Positions 34,830 to 45,018 are shown, counted from the stretch's first letter. The stretch is DNA of 64,000 nt from CAIVAT01 sp964525995 (GCA_964525995.1 CAZGIM010000021.1:1-64000); one strand, 5' to 3'. The notes: generated by a model not told the origin, from the sequence alone. Numbers and translations are program-made.

Positions 34830-37144
34830 ATGGCCCGGTGTATCATATTCCCATGCTGAATCAAATGCCCAAGCAACCCTCCCGCGATGAATTGATCAGG
34901 AAATACATCAAAGGATTTTGGATTTCCTATGTCGTTCTGGTAATCCTGACGGTACTTTTTTTCATCGGGGTGGCCAACGGACTCCTGGGTACCATGCCCA
35001 CCTTTGAGGAACTTGAGAATCCAAAGAGCAGCCTTGCTTCGGAGGTGATATCATCCGATAACAAACTATTAGGAAAATATTACATCGAGAACCGTTCGAA
35101 TACCCACTTTCAGGAGTTGTCGCCCAACGTGATCAACGCACTGATCGCGACAGAGGATGCGCGTTTCGACAAACATTCGGGAATCGACGCCATTGCCATT
35201 TTCAGAGTCATGTGGGGAATGGCAACCGGATCATCAAAAGGAGGCGGTTCGACTATTACGCAGCAGTTGGCTAAAAACCTTTTCCCGCGTAAGCAAAACC
35301 GGACCTTCTGGGAAACAGTCATGATCAAGTTCAAAGAGTGGATTACTGCCGTTAAGCTGGAGCGTAATTACTCGAAAGACGAAATCCTGGCCATGTATCT
35401 CAACACGGTTGATTTCGGCAGTCAGTCATATGGTATCAAATCTGCCGCAAAGACCTATTTCAACAAGGATCCGGAATCGCTCAGCATCGAGGAATCGGCA
35501 GTTTTGATCGGAATCTTGAAGGCTCCAACCTGGTTCAGCCCAGTCAGGAATCCGGCACGCGCTTTTGAACGCCGTAACACGGTGATGCACCAGATGATGA
35601 AGTATGATTACATCACTGAGCAGGAGTTCGATTCACTCCGGGTGGAACCCATCGACATGTCTAATTTCCGGTTACAGGATCATACCGCCGGAATTGCTAC
35701 TTATTTCAGGGAGTACCTCCGGATGGTTTTATCGGAATGGTGTTCGCAACACACTAAAGACGATGGCTCCCCGTACAATCTTTACCGCGACGGACTAAAG
35801 ATCTATACCACCATCAATTACCAGATGCAGGAGTATGCCGAACAGGCGGTACACGAATATTTGGGGAAAGAGCTCCAGCCCTCATTTTTTGCTCACTGGA
35901 AGGGGGTTCCCAACGCACCGTTCGTCTTTGAAAGCGATGTGGCCCGTCGGGAGACCGAAAACCTGATGCTGTCGGCTATGCGACGCACCGACCGGTATTA
36001 CCGGCTAAAAACCGAAGGGTACAGCGATGCCCAGATCCTGCAGGATTTCAAGACGCCGGTTAACATGAAGGTCTTTTCCTATCACGGGGAGATCGACACG
36101 GTGATGACTCCCATGGATTCGATCCGATACTACAAGTTCTTTTTACAGGCCGGACTCATGTCAATGGATCCCCATAACGGCCAGGTCCGGGCCTATGTCG
36201 GGGGTATCGATTACCGCTTTTTCCAGTACGACCATGTGAAACTGAGCAAACGCCAGGTAGGCTCCACTTTTAAACCCTTCCTTTATACCCTGGCCATGCA
36301 GGAGGGCGAATCTCCCTGCGCACGTTATCCCAATGTACAGCCAGTCATCGATCTCGGGAACGGTCAGGTATGGGCTCCCGAAAATTCAAGCGACGAAAGG
36401 CTTGGTCAACAGGTGACACTGAAGTGGGCCCTGGCTAACTCCAACAACTGGGTGTCGGGTCAGCTTATCCGTAAATATTCGCCAAAAGCCGTGGTTTCAA
36501 TGGCTCACAAAATGGGTGTCACCAGCGACATTCCGGCCGTGTACTCCATCGCCCTGGGATCCTGCGACCTGAGCCTGTACGAAATGGTTGGCGCCATGAG
36601 CGTTTTTGCCAATAAAGGGGTCTATATCGAACCCGTTTTCCTGACCCGGATCGAAGATAAAAACGGCAATGTGCTGGAAACTTTTACCCCAAAAAGCCAG
36701 GAAGCCATCAGCGAAGAGACAGCCTGGCTGATGATCCAACTGATGAAAGGAGTTGTGGAGAGCGGAACCAGCATCAGGCTGCGATACAAATACGGTTTTG
36801 ATAACCCGATTGCAGGTAAGACGGGAACCACACAGAACCAGAGCGATGGTTGGTTTATGGGAATCACACCCGACCTGGTGACCGGTGTCTGGGTTGGTTG
36901 CGAAGACCGTGCCGCTCATTTCAGGTCGATCACCCTGGGTCAGGGAGCCAACATGGCGCTGCCTGTCTGGGCTCTTTACATGCAACGGATTTATGGCGAT
37001 CTGAGCCTGCGAATAGCCAAACGTGATTTTGATACCCCTTCGAAGCCCGTCGAGGTCGATCTCGATTGCAGCGATGATGGCGGCGCTCCCGCTGCCGGAA
37101 AGAACAAAAAGAAAAAGCAGGTCATCGATACCGATGAATTCTGA
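34826..37144 (+). CDS. mrcA: Penicillin-binding protein 1A-type transglycosylase/transpeptidase
   Basis: A 772-residue class A PBP. One N-terminal transmembrane helix (about 35-57). The glycosyltransferase domain has the catalytic Glu in ATEDARFDKHSGID plus GGSTITQQLAKNLF and KILAMYLN-type motifs (here KDEILAMYLNTVDFG). The transpeptidase domain has the active-site Ser in VGSTFKPFLY (SxxK), SNN in ANSNNW and KTGTT. It polymerises and cross-links peptidoglycan. A Lys-rich tail (KNKKKKQ) ends the protein. It converges with the lipoprotein gene at 37147, leaving only 2 bp between stops. Confidence 0.95.
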   Translation: MNGPVYHIPMLNQMPKQPSRDELIRKYIKGFWISYVVLVILTVLFFIGVANGLLGTMPTFEELENPKSSLASEVISSDNKLLGKYYIENRSNTHFQELSPNVINALIATEDARFDKHSGIDAIAIFRVMWGMATGSSKGGGSTITQQLAKNLFPRKQNRTFWETVMIKFKEWITAVKLERNYSKDEILAMYLNTVDFGSQSYGIKSAAKTYFNKDPESLSIEESAVLIGILKAPTWFSPVRNPARAFERRNTVMHQMMKYDYITEQEFDSLRVEPIDMSNFRLQDHTAGIATYFREYLRMVLSEWCSQHTKDDGSPYNLYRDGLKIYTTINYQMQEYAEQAVHEYLGKELQPSFFAHWKGVPNAPFVFESDVARRETENLMLSAMRRTDRYYRLKTEGYSDAQILQDFKTPVNMKVFSYHGEIDTVMTPMDSIRYYKFFLQAGLMSMDPHNGQVRAYVGGIDYRFFQYDHVKLSKRQVGSTFKPFLYTLAMQEGESPCARYPNVQPVIDLGNGQVWAPENSSDERLGQQVTLKWALANSNNWVSGQLIRKYSPKAVVSMAHKMGVTSDIPAVYSIALGSCDLSLYEMVGAMSVFANKGVYIEPVFLTRIEDKNGNVLETFTPKSQEAISEETAWLMIQLMKGVVESGTSIRLRYKYGFDNPIAGKTGTTQNQSDGWFMGITPDLVTGVWVGCEDRAAHFRSITLGQGANMALPVWALYMQRIYGDLSLRIAKRDFDTPSKPVEVDLDCSDDGGAPAAGKNKKKKQVIDTDEF

Positions 37145-37146
37145 TC

Positions 37147-39057
37147 CTATTTATTGTAAAAGAAAACAAACGACTTCACCGGAGCGTAACCATTATTGGT
37201 GATCCCGACGATGCGGGCGCCATCGCTGTTTGTTGTTATGAACCCTCGCTCACCTCGTTTCTTGAACGGCAGCTTCTTGATGATCGCATAGTTTACCGCA
37301 TCATTCACATAGATATTGTCATCGTAATAGTCGCCATTTGACCCGTAAAGGATGGCGCCATCGGGACTGAATGCAACAAAGTCGACCCAGGTTCCGAAAT
37401 CCCATTCTCCCAGGACATGATTAATGTTGGTCGCATCATAGGAAAAGACTCGATAGGCAACTCGTGTGTTGAAGTTGGAGGTGGGAACGACTACCTTTGT
37501 ACCGGTAGGATCGGCAACGACTTGTCTGGCGCTGTAACCGACTTGTTTGGATTGTTTCAGAACAGGTTGAGCCGTTTCAATAGAGTACTTGAAAAGTGTT
37601 ACATAATTGCCGGAGGTTTGTTCGGTAAACAGCAAATGGCTTGGAGCGTAAACCGCTAACTGATCGGCGCTGAAGGAGGGTACGGTCAGCTCCTCCGGTC
37701 CGGCCGGCAAACTGATAACATGGAGTACTCCATCGGAAGTCAGAACATACAGTCTTTGATTCACATCGTCGGCTTCGATGTCGGCAATTCCTGCATTTCC
37801 TGAATAAGAGATCAGCGATAACTGATGGTTAACCGGATCATAAACTGTGACTTTAGGCTCAAATTTATATCCGATGTACAATTTGTTGTTACCCGGGGCA
37901 AAATCGAATGCAAGCGGACTGCTAAAGGGCAAAAGTACCTGTGCGTCGATGGTGGCCGCTCCCGCATTGAGCAACATCAGTTTTTTCGTGTCTGTATTGA
38001 GGGCGAACACCAGATTGGGATCATTTCCCGAAGCAACATCCGTAATCAGACCGTCGGTTTGAAATCCTTCAAGAACAGTCAGATTCAGAATTTCCGAAGT
38101 ACCGGTAAGGCCCTGCCGGTCGGTTGCTTTGACCACCAGTTCATAATTGCCAGGGGCTATATTTTTCCAGGCGAATTCAAAGAATCCTGAATAGTTTTGT
38201 TCCTGAAAAGATTTGATAAGAACGTTATTGGCGAAAACCTCGACTTTTTTCAGATGGGATTCATGGTCGCTGGCATTGATCATAAACCGGACGCTGTCCC
38301 AGGGAACATACCATGAATCGGTGGATGGAGAGAAAAATGAAGCAGTCGGAGGCCTGTTTTCATTTACAATCAGGTTAAAGGGTGATGAGATGACCTCATT
38401 TTCATGGTCATCAGTGGCTGTTGCCTGGATGACCCAGGTTCCGCGAACAGTCGGATTCCAGATGAAATAACAGGTGTCGGAGTTGCCCTCCCCGAACAAT
38501 GCGGAGTTCAGTAAAAGCTTGACATGGTTTATCTTCCCAAACGGTGACCCGGCTGTAACCCTGAAAACGATCGAATCGCCCTCCGACAGGTTATAATAGT
38601 GCTCCGGCGAATAGGAAACATTGATCCAGAGTTTTCCGGTCGGGAGTACATTTACTGCTGCTTGCATGTTGCCTGAATAGGCGCCCTGATCGTCGACGGC
38701 CATGACTGAAACCGAGTGCTCCCCTTCGGGAAGGTTTTTAAGGAGACAGGTGTAAGGCGCTTCCAGGACTGTGGCGAACAGCTTGTTGTCAAAGTAAAAG
38801 AATACGGCAGTGATGCTTCCGTCACTATCGCTGGCATCGGCGATCAACGTCAGCGAGTCCGACATGCCAATGGTGACCGTACCGGCCGGCGAAATCAATC
38901 TGACCGTGGGGTTCTTGTTTTCGACAAAGGGGTTGGCTTTTTTACAGGCCTGGAACAACAACGGCACCAGAAAAACGACAGTGATCAGAAAAAATGTAAC
39001 TCTTTTATTACAGATCAAAAAAATAGATGACATATCTTGGGTTATAGGTTTCCTCAT
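37147..39057 (-). CDS. Lipoprotein with Ig-like domains and C-terminal beta-propeller (copy 2)
   Basis: A 636-residue exported lipoprotein (lipobox LLFQACKK). ATG at 39033 would give a shorter signal region; both starts lie inside the end of the upstream gene, so translation is coupled. It has three Ig-like (Big_7-type) domains: PTVRLISPAGTVTIGMSDSL, KLWINVSYSPEHYYNLSEGD and PTASFFSPSTDSWYVPWDSV, each with 'V-FY-D--L---T-APY' features. A YncE-like beta-propeller (about 330-636) follows, with repeated 'VASGNDPNLVFALNTDTKKL'-type blades. It is a paralogue of the 39008-40867 product. Such propellers often bind ligands or partner proteins; the role here is unknown. Confidence 0.85.
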   Translation of the reverse strand: MRKPITQDMSSIFLICNKRVTFFLITVVFLVPLLFQACKKANPFVENKNPTVRLISPAGTVTIGMSDSLTLIADASDSDGSITAVFFYFDNKLFATVLEAPYTCLLKNLPEGEHSVSVMAVDDQGAYSGNMQAAVNVLPTGKLWINVSYSPEHYYNLSEGDSIVFRVTAGSPFGKINHVKLLLNSALFGEGNSDTCYFIWNPTVRGTWVIQATATDDHENEVISSPFNLIVNENRPPTASFFSPSTDSWYVPWDSVRFMINASDHESHLKKVEVFANNVLIKSFQEQNYSGFFEFAWKNIAPGNYELVVKATDRQGLTGTSEILNLTVLEGFQTDGLITDVASGNDPNLVFALNTDTKKLMLLNAGAATIDAQVLLPFSSPLAFDFAPGNNKLYIGYKFEPKVTVYDPVNHQLSLISYSGNAGIADIEADDVNQRLYVLTSDGVLHVISLPAGPEELTVPSFSADQLAVYAPSHLLFTEQTSGNYVTLFKYSIETAQPVLKQSKQVGYSARQVVADPTGTKVVVPTSNFNTRVAYRVFSYDATNINHVLGEWDFGTWVDFVAFSPDGAILYGSNGDYYDDNIYVNDAVNYAIIKKLPFKKRGERGFITTNSDGARIVGITNNGYAPVKSFVFFYNK

Positions 39058-40867
39058 AAGAAAATCCGATCAGGTGGGTTCCTGAATGGTTGGGAATGAT
39101 CAGCGAATTATCTCTATCCGCCATCGGGAAGTCAATTAATCGTTCGGTAGCATAACTTGAAGTGCTTTCCATGTGGATCTTTTCATCCGAATGGTTCAGG
39201 CAGAAAAGATGTTGCCCGTCGTTACTGAACGTGGCAAAGGCCGGCCAGGCACCTATATTCCAGGTTCCTTTAATATGATCCAAATCGGAAGCATCGAAGG
39301 CATACAGTTCATAGGCGGAATTCTGCTTGTTGCCTCCCCCGGAAGGCATAACCACCGTAGTGCCCTGCCGATTGATGGTGATTTTCCGCTGATTATCGCC
39401 TCCGGATTTTGACTGCAACTGCTGCAAAACATCATTGGCAACGCTGTATTTTTTAATATTCGAGTAATAATCTGGTGCAGTAAAAAGCCAGCGATTTACC
39501 GGATCAAGGGCCATTGACTCCCCGTCGATCGTCAGTCCCGATTGAATCACGATCCCGTCATTCTGGTTAATGATAACCAGCTTACTACTCTTGGTCAAGA
39601 CATAAATGCGGCGGTTGATATCGTCATTCACGACATCGAGCCCTTTTTCAGAGGCAGAATAGGTAATATCGGTCAATTGATGGGTCAACCGGTTGTAACG
39701 GGTAAGAATTCCCGAAAATTCATATACAATGAAGAGTGTGCGATCCTGTTCCGAATACCAAATGGCAATCGGGGCCGGCTGGTTCAGCTCGATGGAATCC
39801 GTCAGGCTGTGATTCACCGGATCAAGGATGAGCAGTCGTTTATGGGTCATGTCAGTAGCAAAAACCGTATGATCGTCTTCAGTTGCAGCCATATCGGAGA
39901 TGATCCCGTTGCGAATCAGTCCGGGACTAACCACCACATCAATATAGTTTGACCATCCGTAACCACCCTGGGCATCGATGGCCTTGGCCTGAATCCTCCA
40001 GTTTCCCGAAGGAACCAGCGACCATACGTAGTCGTAAAAGCTTGGTCCCGTGACCGTAGCCAGAAGTGTGTTATTGATGTAATATTCCACTTTTTGCATT
40101 CTATAGTCTGGATCCTCGACGTCGGATTCAATGTCGATGGTGCTTCCCGGGAAATAGAGTGTCTTTGAGGGGTCAGGGATCAGGGAGATCGTAATCGTGG
40201 GAGGACGGTTTTGGTAAACGGAATATTCAACAACCTGCGACATTCCTTCATGACCTTTGACATCAATGGCTGAAGCATACACCCGGTGCCCGCCACGAGG
40301 AATATAATTCCATGAAAAAGAGTATGGTAACGTCTCCGACTGACCCCTTAGGGTGTCATCAATGTACAAAAATGTTTTGCGGATGGTTCCTTCGGTCGAT
40401 ACGGCATTGACGGTGAAAAGAACAGTATCACCCACCAGTAAATATTGAGTCCAGGGCATGGCAGTCATATTTACTGATACCTTAGGGTTGGAAATGATCC
40501 GCACCGACAGGTAGGCGGGATCAGATGCTGCATTTAGGTCATCATAAGCGATTACGCTGAGCGTATGATTCCCGAATCCAAGGTTTTTCAGCAAATACTG
40601 GAACGGAGCGTCCGTCATCGTGGTAACCAGCTTGTTGTCGATATAAAACCGCAAATCTGAAACCGAACCGTCGGCATCATAGGCCGACACCCTGACCATG
40701 ATACTATCTTCCTTGTACATCGATACCTGTTGAATGGGGTCGACAATGGTACAAACGGGTTTATCGTTCAGTTTTTCCTTGATTTTTTTACATGAAGGCA
40801 TAATGAACAGAAGGGATAATGCCGTAAGAACGACTATCCTGCCAATTCCTGGTTTCAGATAAAACAT
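39008..40867 (-). CDS. Lipoprotein with Ig-like domains and C-terminal beta-propeller (copy 1)
   Basis: A 619-residue lipoprotein (signal and lipobox FIMPSCKK, Cys26). Three Ig-like domains (for example VSDLRFYIDNKLVTTMTDAP and KTFLYIDDTLRGQSETLPYS) precede a beta-propeller (about 320-619) whose first blade, GIISDMAATEDDHTVFATDM, aligns with GLITDVASGNDPNLVFALNT of copy 2. The two genes are a tandem duplication, clearly diverged, overlapping by 26-50 bp. The upstream 79-bp gap contains no perfect -7 element. Confidence 0.85.
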   Translation of the reverse strand: MFYLKPGIGRIVVLTALSLLFIMPSCKKIKEKLNDKPVCTIVDPIQQVSMYKEDSIMVRVSAYDADGSVSDLRFYIDNKLVTTMTDAPFQYLLKNLGFGNHTLSVIAYDDLNAASDPAYLSVRIISNPKVSVNMTAMPWTQYLLVGDTVLFTVNAVSTEGTIRKTFLYIDDTLRGQSETLPYSFSWNYIPRGGHRVYASAIDVKGHEGMSQVVEYSVYQNRPPTITISLIPDPSKTLYFPGSTIDIESDVEDPDYRMQKVEYYINNTLLATVTGPSFYDYVWSLVPSGNWRIQAKAIDAQGGYGWSNYIDVVVSPGLIRNGIISDMAATEDDHTVFATDMTHKRLLILDPVNHSLTDSIELNQPAPIAIWYSEQDRTLFIVYEFSGILTRYNRLTHQLTDITYSASEKGLDVVNDDINRRIYVLTKSSKLVIINQNDGIVIQSGLTIDGESMALDPVNRWLFTAPDYYSNIKKYSVANDVLQQLQSKSGGDNQRKITINRQGTTVVMPSGGGNKQNSAYELYAFDASDLDHIKGTWNIGAWPAFATFSNDGQHLFCLNHSDEKIHMESTSSYATERLIDFPMADRDNSLIIPNHSGTHLIGFSYEETYNPRYVIYFFDL

Positions 40868-40946
40868 AATCCGGTAATATTCTGTTTGATTAACATTATG
40901 GTAGATATGATACCCGTTTGCTGTACTTTAATGAAAAACCTGAGAA

Positions 40947-42119
40947 TCAGATATACTCCGTTTTTTGATGATAGCTAACATTCTTTTCCCCTAAACCCTT
41001 TAACAGATAATCGACACATCCGGGTTGTTGTCCGACGAACTCCGGTACTGAAATTCCTTTTCGGGTGAACACTCCGTCGGCAATCATCCTAAGGGCAACG
41101 GTGGCAGTGTAGCCGGTGGCGCGGGCCATCGAATGGATCCCGGTGGTTTCATCATACCGGTCAATCAAATCCCAGGTAAACCTGATCCGTTTACCATCTT
41201 TTTTACCTTCAACAACCACCTTCATGACCGTGATATCGGCTTCACCCTCCCTCAATTTCCACTTAGGAAAGAGCAGCCGGGCCGTCAGATCGATCGGACG
41301 GATCAGTGAACCATTCACTTCAACCTCGTCACGGCTGAAAAAACCGGTCTCCCGCAGCATCCTCATCTTCTCGATATGGCCGGGATACCGTAACGTTTTC
41401 TCCTTCATGTTCCGGCACTTGACGGTTCGAACCAGCGATCTCAAACCGTCGGTGTTAAAGGCCTCCAGGGTGCCAACTCCCGGAAAATCGATCAACTCAG
41501 GATCGGAGAGGGCCGGTTTTACGACCATGATGCCATTTTCGATAAACCGGGCAGGCCTGAGGTATTCTTCGATCACGTCAACGGGCGAAAAGACCGCCTT
41601 GTATTCATAGGGCCACTCACGCACCACAGGCAATCCGCCTACCAGGTAGATAACGTCATCGGTTTCATCCAATTGCGAATCGGCGTATCCGATCAGTACA
41701 TTGCACATACCCGGTGCAACGCCCATATCCATCAGAGCCGTGACTCCTTTTTGTTCTGCAAGATCATTTAGATCAAAAGGATCCTCTATGAAGAAGGCAA
41801 TATCGACTACATTTTTACCCGCTTCGATTATGGCCTTCAGGGTTTGATACCCCATAAAACCCGGCACTGCATTGATGGCCATATCGAAATCGGAAACGAG
41901 CTGGGTTATATCGGCTGGATTGCTAAGGTCGCGCTGTATGGTTCGGATGGTTTTCGAGGAAGGGATCACTTTCCCGGCGGATGAATTCCATCGTTGTTCA
42001 ACGGCCTGGAGGTTGGCCTTGCTGAGGTCGGCTACTGTGACATCAAAATGTGGATCTTTTGCCAGGTCAAGGGCCATAGGGCCACCAACGAGTCCGGCTC
42101 CGAGTACAAGAATTTTCAT
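40947..42119 (-). CDS. Saccharopine dehydrogenase family protein
   Basis: A 390-residue oxidoreductase. The N-terminal Rossmann fold has ILVLGAGLVGGPMALDLA and VADLSKANLQ. The catalytic/dimerisation domain follows, with VTALMDMGVAPGMCNVLIGY and VGGLPVVREWPYEYKAVFSP, characteristic of the LYS9/saccharopine reductase-like group (which includes carboxynorspermidine dehydrogenases). It should use NAD(P)H on an amino/2-oxo acid adduct; the exact substrate cannot be assigned from sequence. It follows the sulfatase gene by 12 bp, so both are co-transcribed, although no functional link is known. Confidence 0.88.
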   Translation of the reverse strand: MKILVLGAGLVGGPMALDLAKDPHFDVTVADLSKANLQAVEQRWNSSAGKVIPSSKTIRTIQRDLSNPADITQLVSDFDMAINAVPGFMGYQTLKAIIEAGKNVVDIAFFIEDPFDLNDLAEQKGVTALMDMGVAPGMCNVLIGYADSQLDETDDVIYLVGGLPVVREWPYEYKAVFSPVDVIEEYLRPARFIENGIMVVKPALSDPELIDFPGVGTLEAFNTDGLRSLVRTVKCRNMKEKTLRYPGHIEKMRMLRETGFFSRDEVEVNGSLIRPIDLTARLLFPKWKLREGEADITVMKVVVEGKKDGKRIRFTWDLIDRYDETTGIHSMARATGYTATVALRMIADGVFTRKGISVPEFVGQQPGCVDYLLKGLGEKNVSYHQKTEYI

Positions 42120-42131
42120 TGTTAGGATTGT

Positions 42132-44561
42132 TTAATAATATCCGGTTAAAGTTACAACTGCCCGGTTGAACCGGACTTTACAAAGGGACTTGTTCCAAAT
42201 ATAACATTTCAGAACACAGTTAGAATCAAGATGCAGATAACTCATATCGAAGCGGTCACGGATTTTCAGGGAGGTCCATGGTTTATAGGGCGGGCATTCA
42301 CCCGATTTGTCACAAGGCAGTCTGGTTGCATGCCAAAGAAGTAGTTTCCCTCCTGCCCCGGTAAGATCGGTTACAATCAACGGAACCATTTCGGGATTGG
42401 TTTCCTGAGTCGCCAACCCAAGGGTCAATTCCAGATCGATCATCTTTATTCCCGGGTAGATCTTCAGTTCGTGAACAAGGGCTCTGAATTCGCCCAATGA
42501 ATCAGCAGGATTTAGCTGAACGGTATCCTGGTTTTTGAGGAAGCGTCCCTGTATCTTTTCCTCAAAAAAGATCTCCGGCGGGATGAGCCGGTTCTGTTTG
42601 GTGATATAGGTGTTGAGAATCTTGAAATCGTTGAGATTTTTAATCATCTTTTGCTGAACAACGGGAAGTATGGTATCTTTTATCCAGAACTCCGGATAGA
42701 CTCTGAACAACATTTTTTGATTCAGGAAGTAATCTCCTTCCAGGTACTCCAGAATCTCTTTATTATTCAGGATGAAAGGGAGTGAATGTAGGTTCCGGGG
42801 ACTCCTTGCAGTGTCGATTCCGGTACCAAGCCAGGCTGTATATGGACGGGTTTTCAGGTTGTAACGGGCTTTAAGGAGTGACAAGAAGGTAGGCGTAATG
42901 TCGAGGTGAGAGGAGACCGATCTGAAAAACTCCGGTTTTTTCAGCAGGGGGGAATAGATCAGAAGCGGAACGTTGTAATGAGCCATGCCTGAAAAACGGA
43001 AAAGATTGAGTTCCGGGAGGCCGTGGTCGCCGGTGATGATGAAAATGGTATTCCGGTAATCGCTTCGTTTCCTGTACCGGTCAAAAAATTTCCTCAGGGC
43101 ATCGTCGGTATAAAGAACCGTCGCAAAAATATTCCGGTACTTCACAATGTCGGATCTGTTCGGTGCGTCAGTCGGAATCCGGCGAAGTCGTTCTTCGACC
43201 CTTGAAAGATAATCGTCCTGACGGGGTGGGATGAATGGGCTGTGCAGCGAAAGGGTGAGGTAAATGTCGAGCCTCGGCGACCGGTTGGCCGAATCGATAG
43301 CCTCAAGGGAGCGTGAAAAGAGATCTTCGTCGGAGTATCCCCAACTGTAGCCGTCGTTGATCATGTTCTCCTTCTTAAAACGGGGTCCGAAATACTTCAG
43401 AATATAGTGCGTCCCCTGCCTTTTGATGAACTCCTCCATAAAGTTAAACGCCGGATCGCCCCCGTAATAAAACCCCGTGAAATAACCATTTTCGCGCAAC
43501 AACTGGATCAGGGTAAGATGCGATGGCATCCGGGAGGCTTCGCCAATAAAGGTCGGATCGCCCGGGGGCAGAGAGCCGAACATGGCTGGCAAAACATTAA
43601 AGGTACGGTCGGAGGTTGCCAGAAAATTGTTCCAGAACAGGCTTTTCCCTGCGAGGGAATCAAGAAATGGCGTAAAACTGCCGTAGATCGGGTTATTCCC
43701 CATAAAACAGGGTGATAGTGATTCAACGATGATGAATACCAGGTTGGGAGGTTCTTTCTGAAGATTGAAAAACGGTCCGAGCACATCCCTTGTCTTCTCC
43801 GTGTGGAGAAAGGGATAGCCGGTACCTGTGTATTCGAATTCGGGATGGCTCTGCTGCCAGCTCATCGCAGCAGCCTCCGTTTTCCGTAAGTCAGCGTCCG
43901 TTTTTGATTTAAATTTATACCGAAGGGTATGATCCAGAAACCAGTAACTTTTATTGAGGGTAACATGGTACTCAAAACGGTTGGTAAACCCGGATTCCTT
44001 CAGCTCAAACATGTACCCCAACGGAATGGCGATCAGCGCGACGATAAAGAACAATACCACGATGTACGGAGGGATTTTAATTTCTACAGTCAGGGCGATG
44101 ACACAGGGACAGAGTGCGACTATAACCAGCAGCGGGAACCAGGTACTGAAACTAATCCCGGCCGAACTTCGGGCGATCAGGATCATTTCATTCCAGGAAT
44201 AGGAAAAGATCACCTGGTCGAGCGGCACAAGGGTAATGATGAAATACTGGAACAGCGCCCATTCCGCCGCAACATAGATCAGAAAGGAGAGGGCAAGAAA
44301 GGTCAACCCGATCCATCTCCGCAGGTAGGCTAATATCAGAAAAGGTATTAGTAAAAGGAAACCCGCTATTAACCAGACCCATGCATCCTGCACGAATCCC
44401 TGAAGTTCGAGGATCTTTGCATGTGCCGGAAGGGTGTGTGCGGCGCCCAGGTAAAAGTACTGCAATACTCTGCCTGACAGCAGAATGATCACGGCAAACA
44501 GGTTGAAACCGGCAAAGTCCGACAGCAGGTGCGATATTTTAGATGTCTGATTTTTTCTCAT
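42132..44561 (-). CDS. LTA synthase-type membrane sulfatase/phosphotransferase
   Basis: An 809-residue protein with about five N-terminal transmembrane helices (residues about 15-205) and an extracytoplasmic alkaline-phosphatase-superfamily domain. Metal and catalytic positions are recognisable: Glu in VFIIVESLSPCF, Thr nucleophile in ATSDRTFNVLPAM, and Asp-His in FIITGDHGLPE. The architecture is that of LtaS/OpgB/MdoB-like enzymes that transfer phosphoglycerol or phosphoethanolamine, or hydrolyse sulfate esters, at the cell surface. About 200 C-terminal residues form an additional region (about 610-809) not typical of LtaS. The substrate is unknown. Confidence 0.87.
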   Translation of the reverse strand: MRKNQTSKISHLLSDFAGFNLFAVIILLSGRVLQYFYLGAAHTLPAHAKILELQGFVQDAWVWLIAGFLLLIPFLILAYLRRWIGLTFLALSFLIYVAAEWALFQYFIITLVPLDQVIFSYSWNEMILIARSSAGISFSTWFPLLVIVALCPCVIALTVEIKIPPYIVVLFFIVALIAIPLGYMFELKESGFTNRFEYHVTLNKSYWFLDHTLRYKFKSKTDADLRKTEAAAMSWQQSHPEFEYTGTGYPFLHTEKTRDVLGPFFNLQKEPPNLVFIIVESLSPCFMGNNPIYGSFTPFLDSLAGKSLFWNNFLATSDRTFNVLPAMFGSLPPGDPTFIGEASRMPSHLTLIQLLRENGYFTGFYYGGDPAFNFMEEFIKRQGTHYILKYFGPRFKKENMINDGYSWGYSDEDLFSRSLEAIDSANRSPRLDIYLTLSLHSPFIPPRQDDYLSRVEERLRRIPTDAPNRSDIVKYRNIFATVLYTDDALRKFFDRYRKRSDYRNTIFIITGDHGLPELNLFRFSGMAHYNVPLLIYSPLLKKPEFFRSVSSHLDITPTFLSLLKARYNLKTRPYTAWLGTGIDTARSPRNLHSLPFILNNKEILEYLEGDYFLNQKMLFRVYPEFWIKDTILPVVQQKMIKNLNDFKILNTYITKQNRLIPPEIFFEEKIQGRFLKNQDTVQLNPADSLGEFRALVHELKIYPGIKMIDLELTLGLATQETNPEMVPLIVTDLTGAGGKLLLWHATRLPCDKSGECPPYKPWTSLKIRDRFDMSYLHLDSNCVLKCYIWNKSLCKVRFNRAVVTLTGYY

Positions 44562-44646
44562 CGATGATCGACATGGACTGCCTGCCTGGTCTCAGGGGAT
44601 TCCGTAATCTTTACCCGATCCATTTGGCCGGATAAAGTTATAAATT

Positions 44647-45018
44647 TTACATCTTTCTTTGCAAATATTCAGCCTTTTTAATCCGTTCGGACATTTCGAC
44701 AGGCTCAATGTCCGAATCCGCAATTCCCGGAAACTGTGAGTAATTCTTGGAAAGGTCGCTGAGCCTGTCGAAGCGACCATTTACCAGTGCTCTTTTTTTC
44801 TTCCTACTCCATCCTTGTACTTGTTTTTCACGATAAAAAGCATCTTCTATTCTTTGAAATTCCTCAAAATAGACCAATTTTACAGGTAAATGTCTTTTTG
44901 TATAGTACGAACCTTCACCATTTTGGTGTTGGGCTATCCTATTTTCCAAATTGATTGTACTGCCTGTATAATAGTTGCAATTGGAACATTCCAGAATATA
45001 CATATATCCTCTCATCAA
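44647..45018 (-). CDS. GIY-YIG domain protein with repeat-encoded C-terminus
   Basis: A 123-residue GIY-YIG endonuclease-fold protein: YMYILECSNCNYYTGST, then LENRIAQHQNG, KLVYFEEF, EDAFYREKQVQGWSRKKKRA. Residues about 1-85 are the standalone UvrC-like domain common in Bacteroidota. The last approximately 40 residues are encoded by two hairpins with complementary loops (44686-44778), and include DIEPVEMSERIKKAEYLQ. Proteins of this type may act in DNA repair or on the repeats they carry; no activity is proven. Transcribed toward the sulfatase gene. Confidence 0.85.
   Translation of the reverse strand: MMRGYMYILECSNCNYYTGSTINLENRIAQHQNGEGSYYTKRHLPVKLVYFEEFQRIEDAFYREKQVQGWSRKKKRALVNGRFDRLSDLSKNYSQFPGIADSDIEPVEMSERIKKAEYLQRKM
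44686..44778. repeat. Paired hairpins with mutually complementary loops (REP/BIME-like)
   Basis: Hairpin 1 has a perfect 10-bp stem (44686-44695 with 44707-44716) and the loop TCGACAGGCTC. Hairpin 2 has a 7-bp stem (44754-44760 with 44772-44778) and the loop GAGCCTGTCGA. The two 11-nt loops are exact reverse complements of each other. The unit lies inside the 3' end of the GIY-YIG gene. Confidence 0.85.
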
